Source: JBJXDT01 sp046153505 (GTDB lineage Bacteria; Pseudomonadota; Gammaproteobacteria; Burkholderiales; Methylophilaceae). Taken from it: a stretch of DNA of 61,417 nucleotides. How positions within the stretch are numbered: position 1 is the first letter of the stretch; each line of letters begins with the position of its first letter. This document shows positions 7,432-15,719 of this stretch, in pieces. The DNA lies in contig JBJXDT010000035.1 of assembly GCA_046153505.1 (NCBI GenBank), forward strand, positions 1 through 61,417, read 5' to 3'. The notes beneath the pieces are model-generated. The model ran no database searches. It saw only the letters and a program-made list of their open reading frames with translations, and had not been told where the DNA came from. The position numbers and the translations under genes are program-made.

Positions 7432-8544
7432 TTAAATATCTAATTCTGCCCACAACGCGGCGTGATCTGAGGCTGCATCTTTTGCAGACTTGATGGTTGG
7501 CAAATGCGGAAAAAGCGTGCCGTTAACGCCGCCCCAAACGCCACGGCGCTCGATGCCGCCCTGCAGCACTTTTTCGGCAAGTTTGGGGGACATTAAAATG
7601 TAATCCAATTTGCCCGATGCCGTGCCGTTGCCAAAAGTGCCAGGCCGTCCATCACCTACAAATTTGGCGTGCGTCATAATGTCCGTCAGGTCCGAACCTT
7701 CGCGCAGTAGCGCATCCATCGGCGCAAAATCAGGGTTTTCGTTAAAATCTCCCAGCAAAGCAATAAAGTCGTAGCTGGCGCGTTTGGCATCGTAAATTTT
7801 GCGCAATTGTTTGGTTTGGCGCGTGCGTTTGGCGTTTGAATCTGCAGGGGATCCAAAACCTTTTGATTTTAAGTGATTGATTAATAGGAGTAGTTTATTG
7901 CCTCTGGGGGTTGTGATTTCGTATTCAGGGCAGTCGCGACTAAAAATAATGCCGTCTGCATCTGCGTCGTCCACGTGGCTTTGCATGCAGGTGATGTTGA
8001 AGCCGTCACGCGTCATGATGCCAACATCAATGCCGCGGTCGTCATTGCCGTCTATCAGCATGATGTGTTGAAATGGCGCTACTTGCAACTTGGCCAGAAC
8101 GTCCTCGTTAAAGCGTTTTAGGCCGATGCGATTTTCCGCCTCGACGACGCAAATGATGTCGGTTTGCAGCAGGCCGATGACGCGCGCGGTATTTTCGGTA
8201 GCAGATTCTTTTACCGCTTCTTTTTCCAGTTCAAACCAGCCTATCCAATCAGCGCGGCCATCGGCGGCGATTTCTGCAGGTTTATTTTTGGGGCGATATA
8301 GAAATTTGCCGCGAATATCTCGAAAGCGAATGAACTTGCTGACGCCGTTAGAAATTAATCCACGATGGCGTTTCATAATCGTCAGCAACTCATCTTTCGT
8401 CGCTGCGTTGTATGTTTCTTGTTGAATCAGCGTATTCAAGCGCTGAAAGTCTTCCAGCACGTTTTTGCCTTCATCCCAATTGTCCAAATTCATGGCTTTG
8501 GCGCGTTCAAACATATTTTCTACGTTAAATGTGGCTAGTCGCAT
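7432..8544 (-). CDS. Endonuclease/exonuclease/phosphatase family protein
   Basis: A 370-residue member of the EEP fold (DNase I/exonuclease III superfamily). Motifs include the N-terminal TFNVENMFE, the metal Glu in VVEAENR, NHLKSKG, LLGDFNENP and the final SDHAALW, so the full set of catalytic blocks is present. No signal peptide is seen, so it should act in the cytoplasm; the substrate (nucleic acid or phosphoester) cannot be told. It is read after the AcpA-like phosphoesterase on the same strand, 63 bp away, with a dispersed repeat in the gap. Confidence 0.85.
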   Translation of the reverse strand: MRLATFNVENMFERAKAMNLDNWDEGKNVLEDFQRLNTLIQQETYNAATKDELLTIMKRHRGLISNGVSKFIRFRDIRGKFLYRPKNKPAEIAADGRADWIGWFELEKEAVKESATENTARVIGLLQTDIICVVEAENRIGLKRFNEDVLAKLQVAPFQHIMLIDGNDDRGIDVGIMTRDGFNITCMQSHVDDADADGIIFSRDCPEYEITTPRGNKLLLLINHLKSKGFGSPADSNAKRTRQTKQLRKIYDAKRASYDFIALLGDFNENPDFAPMDALLREGSDLTDIMTHAKFVGDGRPGTFGNGTASGKLDYILMSPKLAEKVLQGGIERRGVWGGVNGTLFPHLPTIKSAKDAASDHAALWAELDI

Positions 8545-8561
8545 GTTGGCCCCTAAAAAAG

Positions 8562-8600
8562 TGCTCTGCAGCCAATATCCATAAGGCTTACAGGGCAGGT
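8562..8600 (+). repeat. Intergenic short repeat, copy 2 of 5
   Basis: Core GCCAATATCCATAAGGCT followed by TACAGGGCAG; fills the gap between the phosphoesterase and EEP genes. Confidence 0.65.
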
Positions 8601-8607
8601 GATTTAG

Positions 8608-9939
8608 TTATTTCAAATCAAAAGCGTTGCTTAAATTATTTGTATTGGCGTCGCGCTCGCCTAAAGCTTCTAAGTTAAAACGCGTTTCAATAAATTTTAA
8701 AATCGATGTCGTGTCGTATTCGGTGTGGTCGATAAAACCGCGTTTGGCAAAAGGTGAAATAATCAAAGTGGGTACACGGTTACCTGGCCCCCAACGGTCT
8801 TTTTTCGGTGGAGAGACGTGATCCCAAAAGCCGCCATTTTCGTCGTAAGTGACAATGACTGCGGTGTTCTGCCATTGCGGGCTGGCCTCAATACGCGCTA
8901 ATAAATCGGCAATATGCTGCTCGCCAGAAAGCAAATCGGCGTAGCCCGGGTGTTCGTTTAAATCACCGACAGGCTTATAGAAAGCCACGGCTGGTAGCGT
9001 GCCGCTATCAATCGCATTTACAAAATCGGCTTCGTCTTTTAAATGCTTTGCGCGCTTCGTTGTGCCTGCAGCATAGTTGCTGAAATAGCCAAATGGTTGA
9101 TGGTGAAATTGAAAGTTTTTGGCTGGCTTGCCAGCAACGGCATCGTTCCAGCCGCCTGAATACCATGCCCAAGTGATGTTTTTGGCAGAAAGTCTGTCGC
9201 CTATGGTTGTCATGGTTTGCAGCGGCAATTGCTTAATAGCAGGTGTATCTGGCTTATATGGCGGCGTCTTTGGCTGTAGCGTGTTTACTGCAAAACCGTC
9301 AATCACTTGGCCATCTTTTTGTAGATTTCCTGCGTCATCCAGCTCAATTGTTAGCTCTTTTGGTGCGTTTTCGTACCGTGGCGTGCAGGCGCAAACCAAC
9401 CAAAAATGGTTTAAAAACGAGCCGCCAAATGCGCCTTGAAAAAAGTTATCCGCTAGCGTGTATTTTTTCGCGTATCTCCACAAGGGTAAATCGCGACCGT
9501 CGTAATAACCCATGACTAGCCCGCCCGCGTCTGAAATCGCGGCAAAGCGGTCATTTAAGCCGCCATGAATTTGCGCTTGATTTTGATAAAAACGATGCAC
9601 TAAATCGCCAATTTTTTGGTCGGGTGGCACAAATTGGTCAATGGCAAAAGGTTGATTAGGTAAATCTTTGGGGAAACGCGTATCAATTTCTGCAGGTTTG
9701 TGCTCGTTGTTCATCACCGGCGGTAAAATTGTATATGGTTTTCCATCTAAATCGGTTTGCGGCAAGGCATTTGCAGCGCGTTGCAAACCATTGGCGCCAG
9801 GGAATTGACCGTAAAGATTATCAAAACCGTGATTTTCTAGATAAATTACCACGATATGCTGAATATTTTCTGTTTTTTGTTGGCTAACGCTGGCGCAACT
9901 GGAGAGCAAAAAAATAAGCGAAAGTAAAACAAAACGCAT
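8608..9939 (-). CDS. Phosphoesterase family lipoprotein (AcpA/phospholipase C-like)
   Basis: A 443-residue exported phosphoesterase of the family that holds acid phosphatase AcpA and non-specific phospholipase C. Landmarks are IQHIVVIYLENHGFDN at the N-terminus (metal and nucleophile region), AISDAGGLVMGYYDG, and the C-terminal VIVTYDENGGFWDHVSPP block. The ATG at 9939 has AAGGA before it and begins a lipoprotein signal (LLSSCAS, Cys near residue 15). A start 27 bp upstream is less likely. It probably hydrolyses phosphoesters at the membrane or in the periplasm. Confidence 0.85.
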   Translation of the reverse strand: MRFVLLSLIFLLSSCASVSQQKTENIQHIVVIYLENHGFDNLYGQFPGANGLQRAANALPQTDLDGKPYTILPPVMNNEHKPAEIDTRFPKDLPNQPFAIDQFVPPDQKIGDLVHRFYQNQAQIHGGLNDRFAAISDAGGLVMGYYDGRDLPLWRYAKKYTLADNFFQGAFGGSFLNHFWLVCACTPRYENAPKELTIELDDAGNLQKDGQVIDGFAVNTLQPKTPPYKPDTPAIKQLPLQTMTTIGDRLSAKNITWAWYSGGWNDAVAGKPAKNFQFHHQPFGYFSNYAAGTTKRAKHLKDEADFVNAIDSGTLPAVAFYKPVGDLNEHPGYADLLSGEQHIADLLARIEASPQWQNTAVIVTYDENGGFWDHVSPPKKDRWGPGNRVPTLIISPFAKRGFIDHTEYDTTSILKFIETRFNLEALGERDANTNNLSNAFDLK

Positions 9940-10049
9940 GGTGGTATCCTTAAGGCTGGTCTTCAAATACTGTCATGTGATTACTACAAAAATATGATGC
10001 TATTGTACATTTTGCATAATCAAGGTCTTAACTTAACAGAAAGTGCGCT

Positions 10050-10186
10050 GTGTTCATCCTGCCCTCCATTTGGAACATCATCTTTCCACCATCGTGTTTG
10101 TCATCGCGGCTTGGCATTTGCGCGGGTTCTTAGAGTCGCAGGGCATTTCCAAAGGTATTTTGTACAGAATTGTTGGCTTGGCTTAA
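10050..10186 (+). pseudogene. Frameshifted paralogue of the small membrane protein at 12854
   Basis: Reading from a GTG at 10050 gives FILPSIWNIIF, then after a one-base deletion TIVFVIAAWHLRGFLESQG, ISKG and a stop at 10184-10186. The intact gene at 12854 reads FTLPSVWNVLISTIVFIVAAW and so on, with strong DNA similarity across ~115 bp. The copy also stops about 30 codons early. The rest of the 405-bp space (9940-10344) shows no other supportable gene. Confidence 0.8.
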
Positions 10187-10344
10187 AGGTAAAAAATATC
10201 ACGCCCGTTGGCACGCCCGAGTTAGCACGTTATAACCCACAGTGGGCTTTGCCCTTTTTACGTCTTAACGAGGTGAAGGTGAAGTATTAGCTGTAATGAT
10301 TTAATTTTTCCTCTTTAAGTCAAACTTTATATTACTTGACTTAA

Positions 10345-11598
10345 TCAGGATATCCACCATCCAACCCAGACTGAGAGCACTTGAATGATTAAGCCCAATG
10401 TGACTTGTTGAAAGTACACTATACTTCCACTGAAGTAAGCAACTACAGCTTTAGAGGAAGCGTTCGCTGAAAATGCAACTAAGATTGGCATCGCAGTACT
10501 TTCTAAAATAAGTTTCCCAGCTGCAGCAAGCGAAGCCACAGCAATGGTTGGTGCATGTACATCTGCTAATCCAGCAATGCCTGAAGCTGCCACAAGCCCT
10601 GCTTGCCCAAACCATGTCTTTAAAGCAGATGAAACGATAGTAACGATGGTGATTATTGCAGCGAGTAACAACGCACTTTTTACACTAAAGGTTTGTGTTG
10701 CTTTGCTTGTTCCCCTGTTATCTTTGTGAAAAAACTTTATGCTTACCAGCAAACTATAGAGTGAAATTGAGAGGCCGCCAAAGATTAGTGGCCATGCCAG
10801 GGCGCTTAACGTTGGGGGGCTAATCGCAGTAAGTAAAATGGTAAGTTGTAGAATGGTTGCTAGGCTTGACAAAGTTGCCCCTGAGACTGCTTCAGCAATT
10901 AGTGTGGGTATTTCTTTCGATCGTTGACCCATGGAATTAATCACGGCAATACTAGAAATAAAACCAGATATTAGACCAACTATCGGTAGGCCGATGCGTG
11001 CCCCAAGCCAGCGTAAAACAAGGTGGCCAAGAGCACTAATTGTCATGACCAAAATCACTATAATCCAGAGGTTGCGAGGATTAATCGCCTCGAATGGGCC
11101 AATAAATTCATTCGGCACAAGTGGCAATATAATCAGTGTTGCTGCTGCTAATATAAGAAAATCGTTAAGCTCATCTTTCGTGACTTTGCTAAGCACAAAG
11201 ACGTGGATTGGTTCTTTGGCAGCAAGTAAAATTGCAATCGTTACAGCAAGTGCTGCAGATAATGAGGGAGAACTCATTGCCAAGCCACCCAAGATGACTG
11301 TCATCGTTAATGCGATTTCAGTCGTAATTCCCAGATCCTGATTTCGTTGGCTATTGTGACTAATGGCAGTATATAAAGTCACACAAAGAATAGAAGTGAT
11401 TAGAAGCCAAAAATTTAAACTACTGCTTACAGCACCTAATAAAGATGCAATTGTAAAGGTACGAATACCTCCTGAAGCACTTTGAGAACTAACTCTCTTA
11501 CTTCGCTCTCTTTCAGCTCCAATCAGCAAACCAATCCCCAAGGCTACTGCCAAATTAAGCCAAAGAATGTTATTCACAATAATAGGCAATTGATTCAC
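10345..11598 (-). CDS. MgtC/SapB-DUF4010 family membrane protein
   Basis: A 417-residue polytopic inner-membrane protein with about twelve hydrophobic helices. The N-terminal ~130 residues carry the MgtC/SapB signature (LNLAVALGIGLLIGAERER and GGIRTFTIASLLGA). The remainder matches the DUF4010 region usual in this architecture (GHLVLRWLGARIGLPIVGLI, SGIAGLADVHAPTIAVASL). Function is not established; transport or a stress-related membrane role has been proposed for relatives. It is a single gene, flanked by the pseudogene at 10050 and a divergent small membrane protein. Confidence 0.85.
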   Translation of the reverse strand: MNQLPIIVNNILWLNLAVALGIGLLIGAERERSKRVSSQSASGGIRTFTIASLLGAVSSSLNFWLLITSILCVTLYTAISHNSQRNQDLGITTEIALTMTVILGGLAMSSPSLSAALAVTIAILLAAKEPIHVFVLSKVTKDELNDFLILAAATLIILPLVPNEFIGPFEAINPRNLWIIVILVMTISALGHLVLRWLGARIGLPIVGLISGFISSIAVINSMGQRSKEIPTLIAEAVSGATLSSLATILQLTILLTAISPPTLSALAWPLIFGGLSISLYSLLVSIKFFHKDNRGTSKATQTFSVKSALLLAAIITIVTIVSSALKTWFGQAGLVAASGIAGLADVHAPTIAVASLAAAGKLILESTAMPILVAFSANASSKAVVAYFSGSIVYFQQVTLGLIIQVLSVWVGWWIS

Positions 11599-11777
11599 AA
11601 AAACAAAACTTTCATGGTAATTATTAACTCTACTCCTGTAGCACCTTGCAAAATTAAATAAATCAAAAAATATTTGAATAAATCGTACAGTAATTTTTCA
11701 TGCTATCTTAGATTTAACAAAGCAGGAAAAAATTGATAAGCTAGAATATACTCTTTACAAACTAAAGGTAATACAAC

Positions 11778-12065
11778 ATGAATGCATCAATGGAGATGGT
11801 GTTGGGGGCTGTACAAGAGTATTGCTGGGCAGCAAATATCGCAGGACTTTTGCTCATGTTGATTACCCGCCTCTTTTTTCATTCACGCCTTGGTTGGGGT
11901 ATCACAGGCGTTATTCTGCTTTCAGTTGCTTCTATCAATGCTATTGTGATTAGTCGCGTTGGCCTTAATCCATCTGAAACTGCAGCGTCCATTTTTGGCT
12001 TGGTGGTGCTTGGCTCATTGGGTAGCCGTTTTGTTGGCAACTGGATTACCAACGGCGCCAGCTAA
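11778..12065 (+). CDS. Small three-helix membrane protein, unknown
   Basis: A 95-residue hydrophobic protein with about three membrane segments (residues ~18-35, 40-58, 68-85). I do not recognise the family. It is divergent from the MgtC/DUF4010 gene and 67 bp ahead of yjdM. Its ribosome site (AAAGG) is acceptable. Confidence 0.6.
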   Translation: MNASMEMVLGAVQEYCWAANIAGLLLMLITRLFFHSRLGWGITGVILLSVASINAIVISRVGLNPSETAASIFGLVVLGSLGSRFVGNWITNGAS

Positions 12066-12132
12066 AAATCGCCTTAGTTTATAAATCTTCAGCGCTACAC
12101 TACAATCCCATAATATTTATTCGAAAGCTGTC

Positions 12133-12474
12133 ATGACTTCACTACCCCCTTGTCCTCAATGTCAATCAGTTTACACTTATGAAGATGGCGGCATGCTGAT
12201 TTGCCCAGAATGCGCATATGAGTGGAGTAACACAGTGCAGGTCGATGCTGGCGAAGCCGAGAAAGTGGTGCGCGATGCGAACGGCAATGTGTTGCAAGAT
12301 GGCGATACAATTACGGTGATTAAAGATTTAAAAATTAAAGGTTCTTCGTCTGTAGTTAAGGTGGGTACAAAAGTGAAAAATATTCGCCTAGTAGATGGCG
12401 ACCATGATATTGATTGCAAAATAGATGGCTTTGGCTCCATGCAGTTAAAATCGGAATTTGTTAAAAAGGCCTAG
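12133..12474 (+). CDS. yjdM: YjdM/PhnA family zinc-ribbon protein
   Basis: A 113-residue cytoplasmic protein with an N-terminal zinc ribbon (PPCPQCQ at ~6-12 and LICPECAYEW at ~23-32) and the C-terminal PhnA beta domain (VRDANGNVLQDGDTITVIKDL, then IRLVDGDHDIDCKIDG). Length and motifs fit YjdM over its full span. The older name PhnA links the family to phosphonate use, but a direct catalytic role is not established; no phn genes are visible here. The downstream Bfd-like gene starts 57 bp after the stop. Confidence 0.92.
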   Translation: MTSLPPCPQCQSVYTYEDGGMLICPECAYEWSNTVQVDAGEAEKVVRDANGNVLQDGDTITVIKDLKIKGSSSVVKVGTKVKNIRLVDGDHDIDCKIDGFGSMQLKSEFVKKA

Positions 12475-12480
12475 TGGGCA

Positions 12481-12514
12481 TCTGCCTGCGAGCCAATAGC
12501 CATGAGCCTTCTAG
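12481..12514 (+). repeat. Intergenic short repeat, copy 3 of 5
   Basis: Contains GAGCCAATAGCCATGAGCCT; lies between yjdM and the Bfd-like gene. Confidence 0.55.
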
Positions 12515-12530
12515 AGCACTATTCAATGAT

Positions 12531-12740
12531 ATGATTCTGATTGATATTAATTCTCCTAATGAAATTTTATGCACGTGCAGTGGCACGACGCGTGGTGAGA
12601 TTGAAAAACTGTTTAACGAAGGCTTGGATTTAGATGCAATCTCACGCAGAACGGGTGCGCTTTCTGGTTGTTCTGGATGCGAGTGGGATGTGTCGGAATT
12701 TGTAAGAAAACTGGCAGAGAAATCAGCTGAGCAAAAATAG
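12531..12740 (+). CDS. Bfd-like [2Fe-2S] small protein
   Basis: A 69-residue protein with CTC near residues 14-16 and CSGC near 47-50, the CxC...CxxC layout of the bacterioferritin-associated ferredoxin (BFD-like) domain. It probably holds one [2Fe-2S] cluster and serves as a small electron carrier. I chose the ATG at 12531; an upstream frame from 12474 would translate a dispersed repeat. No bacterioferritin gene is in the window, so the partner is unknown. Confidence 0.8.
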   Translation: MILIDINSPNEILCTCSGTTRGEIEKLFNEGLDLDAISRRTGALSGCSGCEWDVSEFVRKLAEKSAEQK

Positions 12741-12753
12741 CAGAGGAATATAT

Positions 12754-12790
12754 CTGCTCTATGAGCCAATACCCATGTGGCTCTCAGCAA
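12754..12790 (+). repeat. Intergenic short repeat, copy 4 of 5
   Basis: CTGCTCTATGAGCCAATA then CCCATGTGGCTCTCAG. The GAGCCA/TGGCTC arms can pair, so this copy may also be a hairpin after the Bfd-like gene. Confidence 0.6.
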
Positions 12791-12853
12791 GTCTTAATTC
12801 ATATGTCATTTTATAGTAGCAAAATATCTTAATTTTCACTGTATGATGTGCTC

Positions 12854-13102
12854 ATGTTTACTCTGCCTTCAGTTTGGAATGTGCTTATCTCCACCATCGT
12901 GTTTATAGTGGCGGCTTGGTATATACGCCGATTTTTAGATGAGCAAGGTATTCCCAAAGGTATTGCGCGTAGCATTGCCGTTTTTGCGCTGGCGTATGCG
13001 GTGTCTTGGATTTCGGGTGAGGCGGTAGATTACATTCAGGAAAAAATTGAAGGTCCTAAAGCGGCAACCCAGTTAGATTTGGGCATGCCGATTGACCTGT
13101 AG
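12854..13102 (+). CDS. Small membrane protein, intact paralogue of the 10050 pseudogene
   Basis: An 82-residue protein, starting MFTLPSVWNVLISTIVF. The first ~26 residues form one membrane helix. A middle segment (RRFLDEQGIPKGIARSIAVF) leads to a second hydrophobic stretch, and the C-terminus is polar. The ATG at 12854 lines up with the GTG of the broken copy at 10050, which supports this start over the GTG at 12848. The family is not known to me; the conservation between the two copies shows it is or was a real gene. Confidence 0.7.
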   Translation: MFTLPSVWNVLISTIVFIVAAWYIRRFLDEQGIPKGIARSIAVFALAYAVSWISGEAVDYIQEKIEGPKAATQLDLGMPIDL

Positions 13103-13122
13103 TTTACTGACATTTAGCATAC

Positions 13123-13647
13123 TTACATCGGCTTAACTTCACCACATTTAGCGCCTAGCCATTTGCCATTAATATCTGCTTTTTCGTTTACGGGCTTGCC
13201 TTGCGCGGTGCCAGTAAATTTGCTGCCGCCTATAAAACTTTCTGCGCTGGTTAAGCGCCCTTCTGCTGCACCGCTGCCTTTCAGATCGGCGCCATCACAA
13301 GTAAAATCCACTTTATAGTCATTGCCTTTGCGGCTGGTATTTTTTGAGGCACAACCTGTTTGATCTTGATAAAAATTGGGCAACGCCTTTTGTTTCGCCA
13401 TTTCTGGCGTGATGCAAGCTTTGGTAATGGCTGCACCATTTTCAATTTCTGGCATTTCAACACCATATTGCTTGGCTAAATCACGGGCAGCTTGCATTTG
13501 GTCTGGCGGAATCGCCGGCGCTAAACGCAATAAATCGGATGAGGTGGTAATCTGCCACAAGCCAGGGCGCATATTAAATTCACTTGCGTTGGCGGTTGAT
13601 ATTAGACAAATGATGCTAAGTGCAATTAAAGGGACTATTTTTTGCAT
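13123..13647 (-). CDS. DUF3617 family exported protein
   Basis: A 174-residue periplasmic protein with a Sec signal (MQKIVPLIALSIICLISTANA). The mature start FNMRPGLWQITT and the cysteine pattern (KACITPE, QTGC, FTCDGADLKGSG, AKCGEVKP) are characteristic of DUF3617, a family of unknown function common in proteobacteria. It is a single gene. The 247 bp behind its start hold only a dispersed repeat (13732-13769) and nothing else I can support. Confidence 0.85.
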   Translation of the reverse strand: MQKIVPLIALSIICLISTANASEFNMRPGLWQITTSSDLLRLAPAIPPDQMQAARDLAKQYGVEMPEIENGAAITKACITPEMAKQKALPNFYQDQTGCASKNTSRKGNDYKVDFTCDGADLKGSGAAEGRLTSAESFIGGSKFTGTAQGKPVNEKADINGKWLGAKCGEVKPM

Positions 13648-13731
13648 TGAGTATCCTAAACAAGTGTTACATACTTTTTGGAGGAAATTAAAAGCGTTAA
13701 GTTCAGCGCATTTAATTTTTGCATTAAGCCA

Positions 13732-13769
13732 CTGCTCTGTGATCCAATATCTATAAGCCTCTCAGGGCA
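13732..13769 (+). repeat. Intergenic short repeat, copy 5 of 5
   Basis: CTGCTCTGTGATCCAATA then TCTATAAGCCTCTCAGGGCA; closest to copies 2 and 4. Confidence 0.6.
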
Positions 13770-13894
13770 TCGTTTAAATATGACCAATCATGTGATATAA
13801 ACTTAATATCATCTATTGCGTCTATCATAGTGAGCGCTATACTTTGCACATGCGCGTGAGCGAAAATTATTTAAACGATTAAGGGTTTTGAGTG

Positions 13895-14212
13895 ATGAAA
13901 AATTTATTCATTAAAAACGCAGTGCTGATGATGTTTGTTTTAACTGCTGTGCCTGTGTTTGCAAGAGATATTTCGCACGAGCAACAAGCCGCATATGATG
14001 CACGCGAACATTATTCGGATGCGGTTTCAGATTATGAGAGCTCTGGCAAAAAAGTAGAGGCGCAGAAAAAACTGCTGGAGCGCGAGCAAGCCAAATTGAA
14101 AGAGTTGCAAGATAACCAAATTGCCGCGCAAAAAGAAGTAGATAATGCCAAAGCCGATATGGATGCCAAATCCAAAATTTTGGATGAGGCTTGGGAACAG
14201 CGCGATAAATAG
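13895..14212 (+). CDS. Exported coiled-coil protein, unknown
   Basis: A 105-residue protein with a signal peptide (MKNLFIKNAVLMMFVLTAVPVFA) followed by an almost wholly helical, charged region (residues ~45-100, rich in Lys, Glu, Gln and Ala) that should form a coiled coil in the periplasm. No family is recognised. It ends two bases before the next gene on the same strand, so the two form an operon. Confidence 0.65.
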   Translation: MKNLFIKNAVLMMFVLTAVPVFARDISHEQQAAYDAREHYSDAVSDYESSGKKVEAQKKLLEREQAKLKELQDNQIAAQKEVDNAKADMDAKSKILDEAWEQRDK

Positions 14213-14214
14213 CA

Positions 14215-14640
14215 ATGAAAATATGGCTTAGCATATGGTTACTATGCCTAGCGCTGTTGATTGCTGGCGCTTGGTGGTGGCATTTGAACGATGAAGTTGA
14301 CGATAATCAGCTGCAGAAAACCGTGTTGCAAGAGGATATTTATGCCTGTGATGCGATTACCGAAAAAGCTGCAGCGAATTTGGTGGCGATTGTGGAGGAG
14401 CAAAAATTAGAAATTGCGGGTCGCAAAGCGCACGTGTTTAAGCTTTGTATGAAAGATCATGGCTATATTGAAAATCCTGCATGGACTAAATACTCTGCAC
14501 CAATTGCAGAAAACGTAGCAAAACAGACGAATGTATCGGTGGATGAGGCTATTGAGAACTTGCGTCGCGTAAACATGATGCAGTTTAACGCAGAAAAAGG
14601 CGCGCCATTGTTTTGGACAAAGGCTGCAACCGCAAATTAG
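14215..14640 (+). CDS. Membrane-anchored protein, unknown
   Basis: A 141-residue protein with one N-terminal membrane helix (residues ~4-22) and a soluble, mostly helical domain facing the periplasm. Two cysteines (YACDAI and KLCMKDHGY) are spaced so that they could pair. It is coupled to the coiled-coil gene just upstream (2-bp gap). Its stop codon overlaps the stop of a convergent small gene on the other strand. I recognise no family. Confidence 0.65.
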   Translation: MKIWLSIWLLCLALLIAGAWWWHLNDEVDDNQLQKTVLQEDIYACDAITEKAAANLVAIVEEQKLEIAGRKAHVFKLCMKDHGYIENPAWTKYSAPIAENVAKQTNVSVDEAIENLRRVNMMQFNAEKGAPLFWTKAATAN

Positions 14641-14786
14641 TGTTCTAGTACAACTGCTTTTTCTACAAAGAAGTAGTGGTCATCAAAAGAGTGGTTCAGC
14701 AACTCTGCCTCTTGCAACGCTTGTACAAAACTCATCGCCTCAAACACAGGTTGATTTTGCTCGTTCAAAACTTGATATATTGCCAT
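14637..14786 (-). CDS. Small protein of the YQxLDEQ family, copy A
   Basis: A 49-residue protein beginning MAIYQVLNEQNQPV and ending VEKAVVLEH, with GGAG ahead of its ATG. Two relatives lie at 22234-22392 and 22513-22677 on the same strand. Shared features are (M)xxYQxL(D/N)EQ(n)xP at the N-terminus, a central Ala-Glu-Leu-Leu helix and DHYF-x-VE. No membrane segment, cysteine or signal is present. Function unknown. Confidence 0.65.
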   Translation of the reverse strand: MAIYQVLNEQNQPVFEAMSFVQALQEAELLNHSFDDHYFFVEKAVVLEH

Positions 14787-15008
14787 TTTTTGCTCCTTCA
14801 AAATTTAAGTGTAAGCGTAATGTATGACAATAAAATTACAGCAAAATTCACGCCAAATAATTAATAAAATGAATGAGTTAGCCAAATTTTTAAGAACTGA
14901 TATTTATCATTTAGTTATCATTTTATCTTAAAGTAATTTATGATTAAGGGTAAAAAATCAGTGCGCAATATTTGTGCAAAAAGTAACAAACAATGTTAAT
15001 TTCGCCCC

Positions 15009-15227
15009 ATGAACCCAGATGATCTCCAACGTTTAGTGACCCTTGAAATGCCTTATGGCAAATATAAAGGCCGTTTGCTTGCCGATTTGCCTGGCAATTA
15101 TCTAAATTGGTTCGCGCGCGAGGGATTCCCTAATACGGAGTTGGGGCGCTTGCTGCAGTTGATGCAGGAAATTGACCACAACGGTTTATCCACTTTGCTG
15201 GAGCCTTTACGAAAGAAAAATAAATAA
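15009..15227 (+). CDS. DUF3820 family protein
   Basis: A 72-residue cytoplasmic protein. The segment MPYGKYKGRLLADLPGNYLN with the following WFAREGFP is diagnostic of DUF3820 (also described as a putative quorum-sensing-regulated virulence factor family). The full family length is present. It stands alone; the 222 bp ahead of it are AT-rich with no further gene. Confidence 0.85.
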   Translation: MNPDDLQRLVTLEMPYGKYKGRLLADLPGNYLNWFAREGFPNTELGRLLQLMQEIDHNGLSTLLEPLRKKNK

Positions 15228-15328
15228 AGCGACGGATTATTGCAAGCCTCAACGTTTAATGTTTACATCATTCAAATAGTGATGATATGAATTAGAAGTT
15301 TTCAATTTAAACTTTTTGGAGAAACAAC

Positions 15329-15664
15329 ATGAATAAAATACTTGTCGCAATTTCAGCTTTAGCTTTTACCGCAGTTTTAAGTGCACCCGCACAAGCAGGT
15401 ACGCGTGACCCACGTGTGAACCAACGTCAACATAATCAACATGCGCGTATTGCGCAAGGTGTAAAATCTGGCGAATTGACCAAAGCCGAAGCAAAAGATT
15501 TACGCAGTGATCAACAAGAAATCCGAACTGAAGAAAAAGCATTTAAAGCAGATGGCAAGTTAACTAAAGATGAGCGCCAAGAATTGCATCAAGATCAGAA
15601 TGCTGCCAGTAAAGAAATTTATGCAGAAAAGCATGATGAGCAAGAACGCCCACGCGCTAAGTAA
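15329..15664 (+). CDS. Exported small charged protein, unknown
   Basis: A 111-residue protein with a signal peptide cleaved near SAPAQA-GTRDP. The mature ~88 residues are highly charged, with a repeating helix pattern: KSGELTKAEAKDLRSDQQ is echoed by KADGKLTKDERQELHQDQ, an internal duplication. Such proteins are common in betaproteobacteria but have no assigned role. A GGAG ribosome site precedes it and a clear terminator follows 24 bp after the stop. Confidence 0.7.
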   Translation: MNKILVAISALAFTAVLSAPAQAGTRDPRVNQRQHNQHARIAQGVKSGELTKAEAKDLRSDQQEIRTEEKAFKADGKLTKDERQELHQDQNAASKEIYAEKHDEQERPRAK

Positions 15665-15688
15665 TTGGCGAAGTGATAGCAAGCAATT

Positions 15689-15715
15689 AAAAAACCAGCG
15701 AAAGCTGGTTTTTTA
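15689..15715. terminator. Bidirectional rho-independent terminator
   Basis: A-run plus CCAGC-GAAA-GCTGG plus T-run: a perfect stem with a GAAA tetraloop, between two convergent genes, so it can serve both. Confidence 0.9.
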
Positions 15716-15719
15716 CTTT

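Noticed and set aside
8090..9515. Plus-strand frames within the EEP and phosphoesterase genes
   Set aside because: Both minus-strand genes have full motif sets over these bases; the plus frames have none.
9994..10290. 98-codon plus-strand frame
   Set aside because: It runs through the frameshifted paralogue in the wrong phase; the conserved segment is better read as the pseudogene at 10050-10186.
13911..14234. Minus-strand frame over the coiled-coil gene
   Set aside because: It lacks a ribosome site and any family resemblance, and lies opposite a signal-peptide gene with clear coding character.
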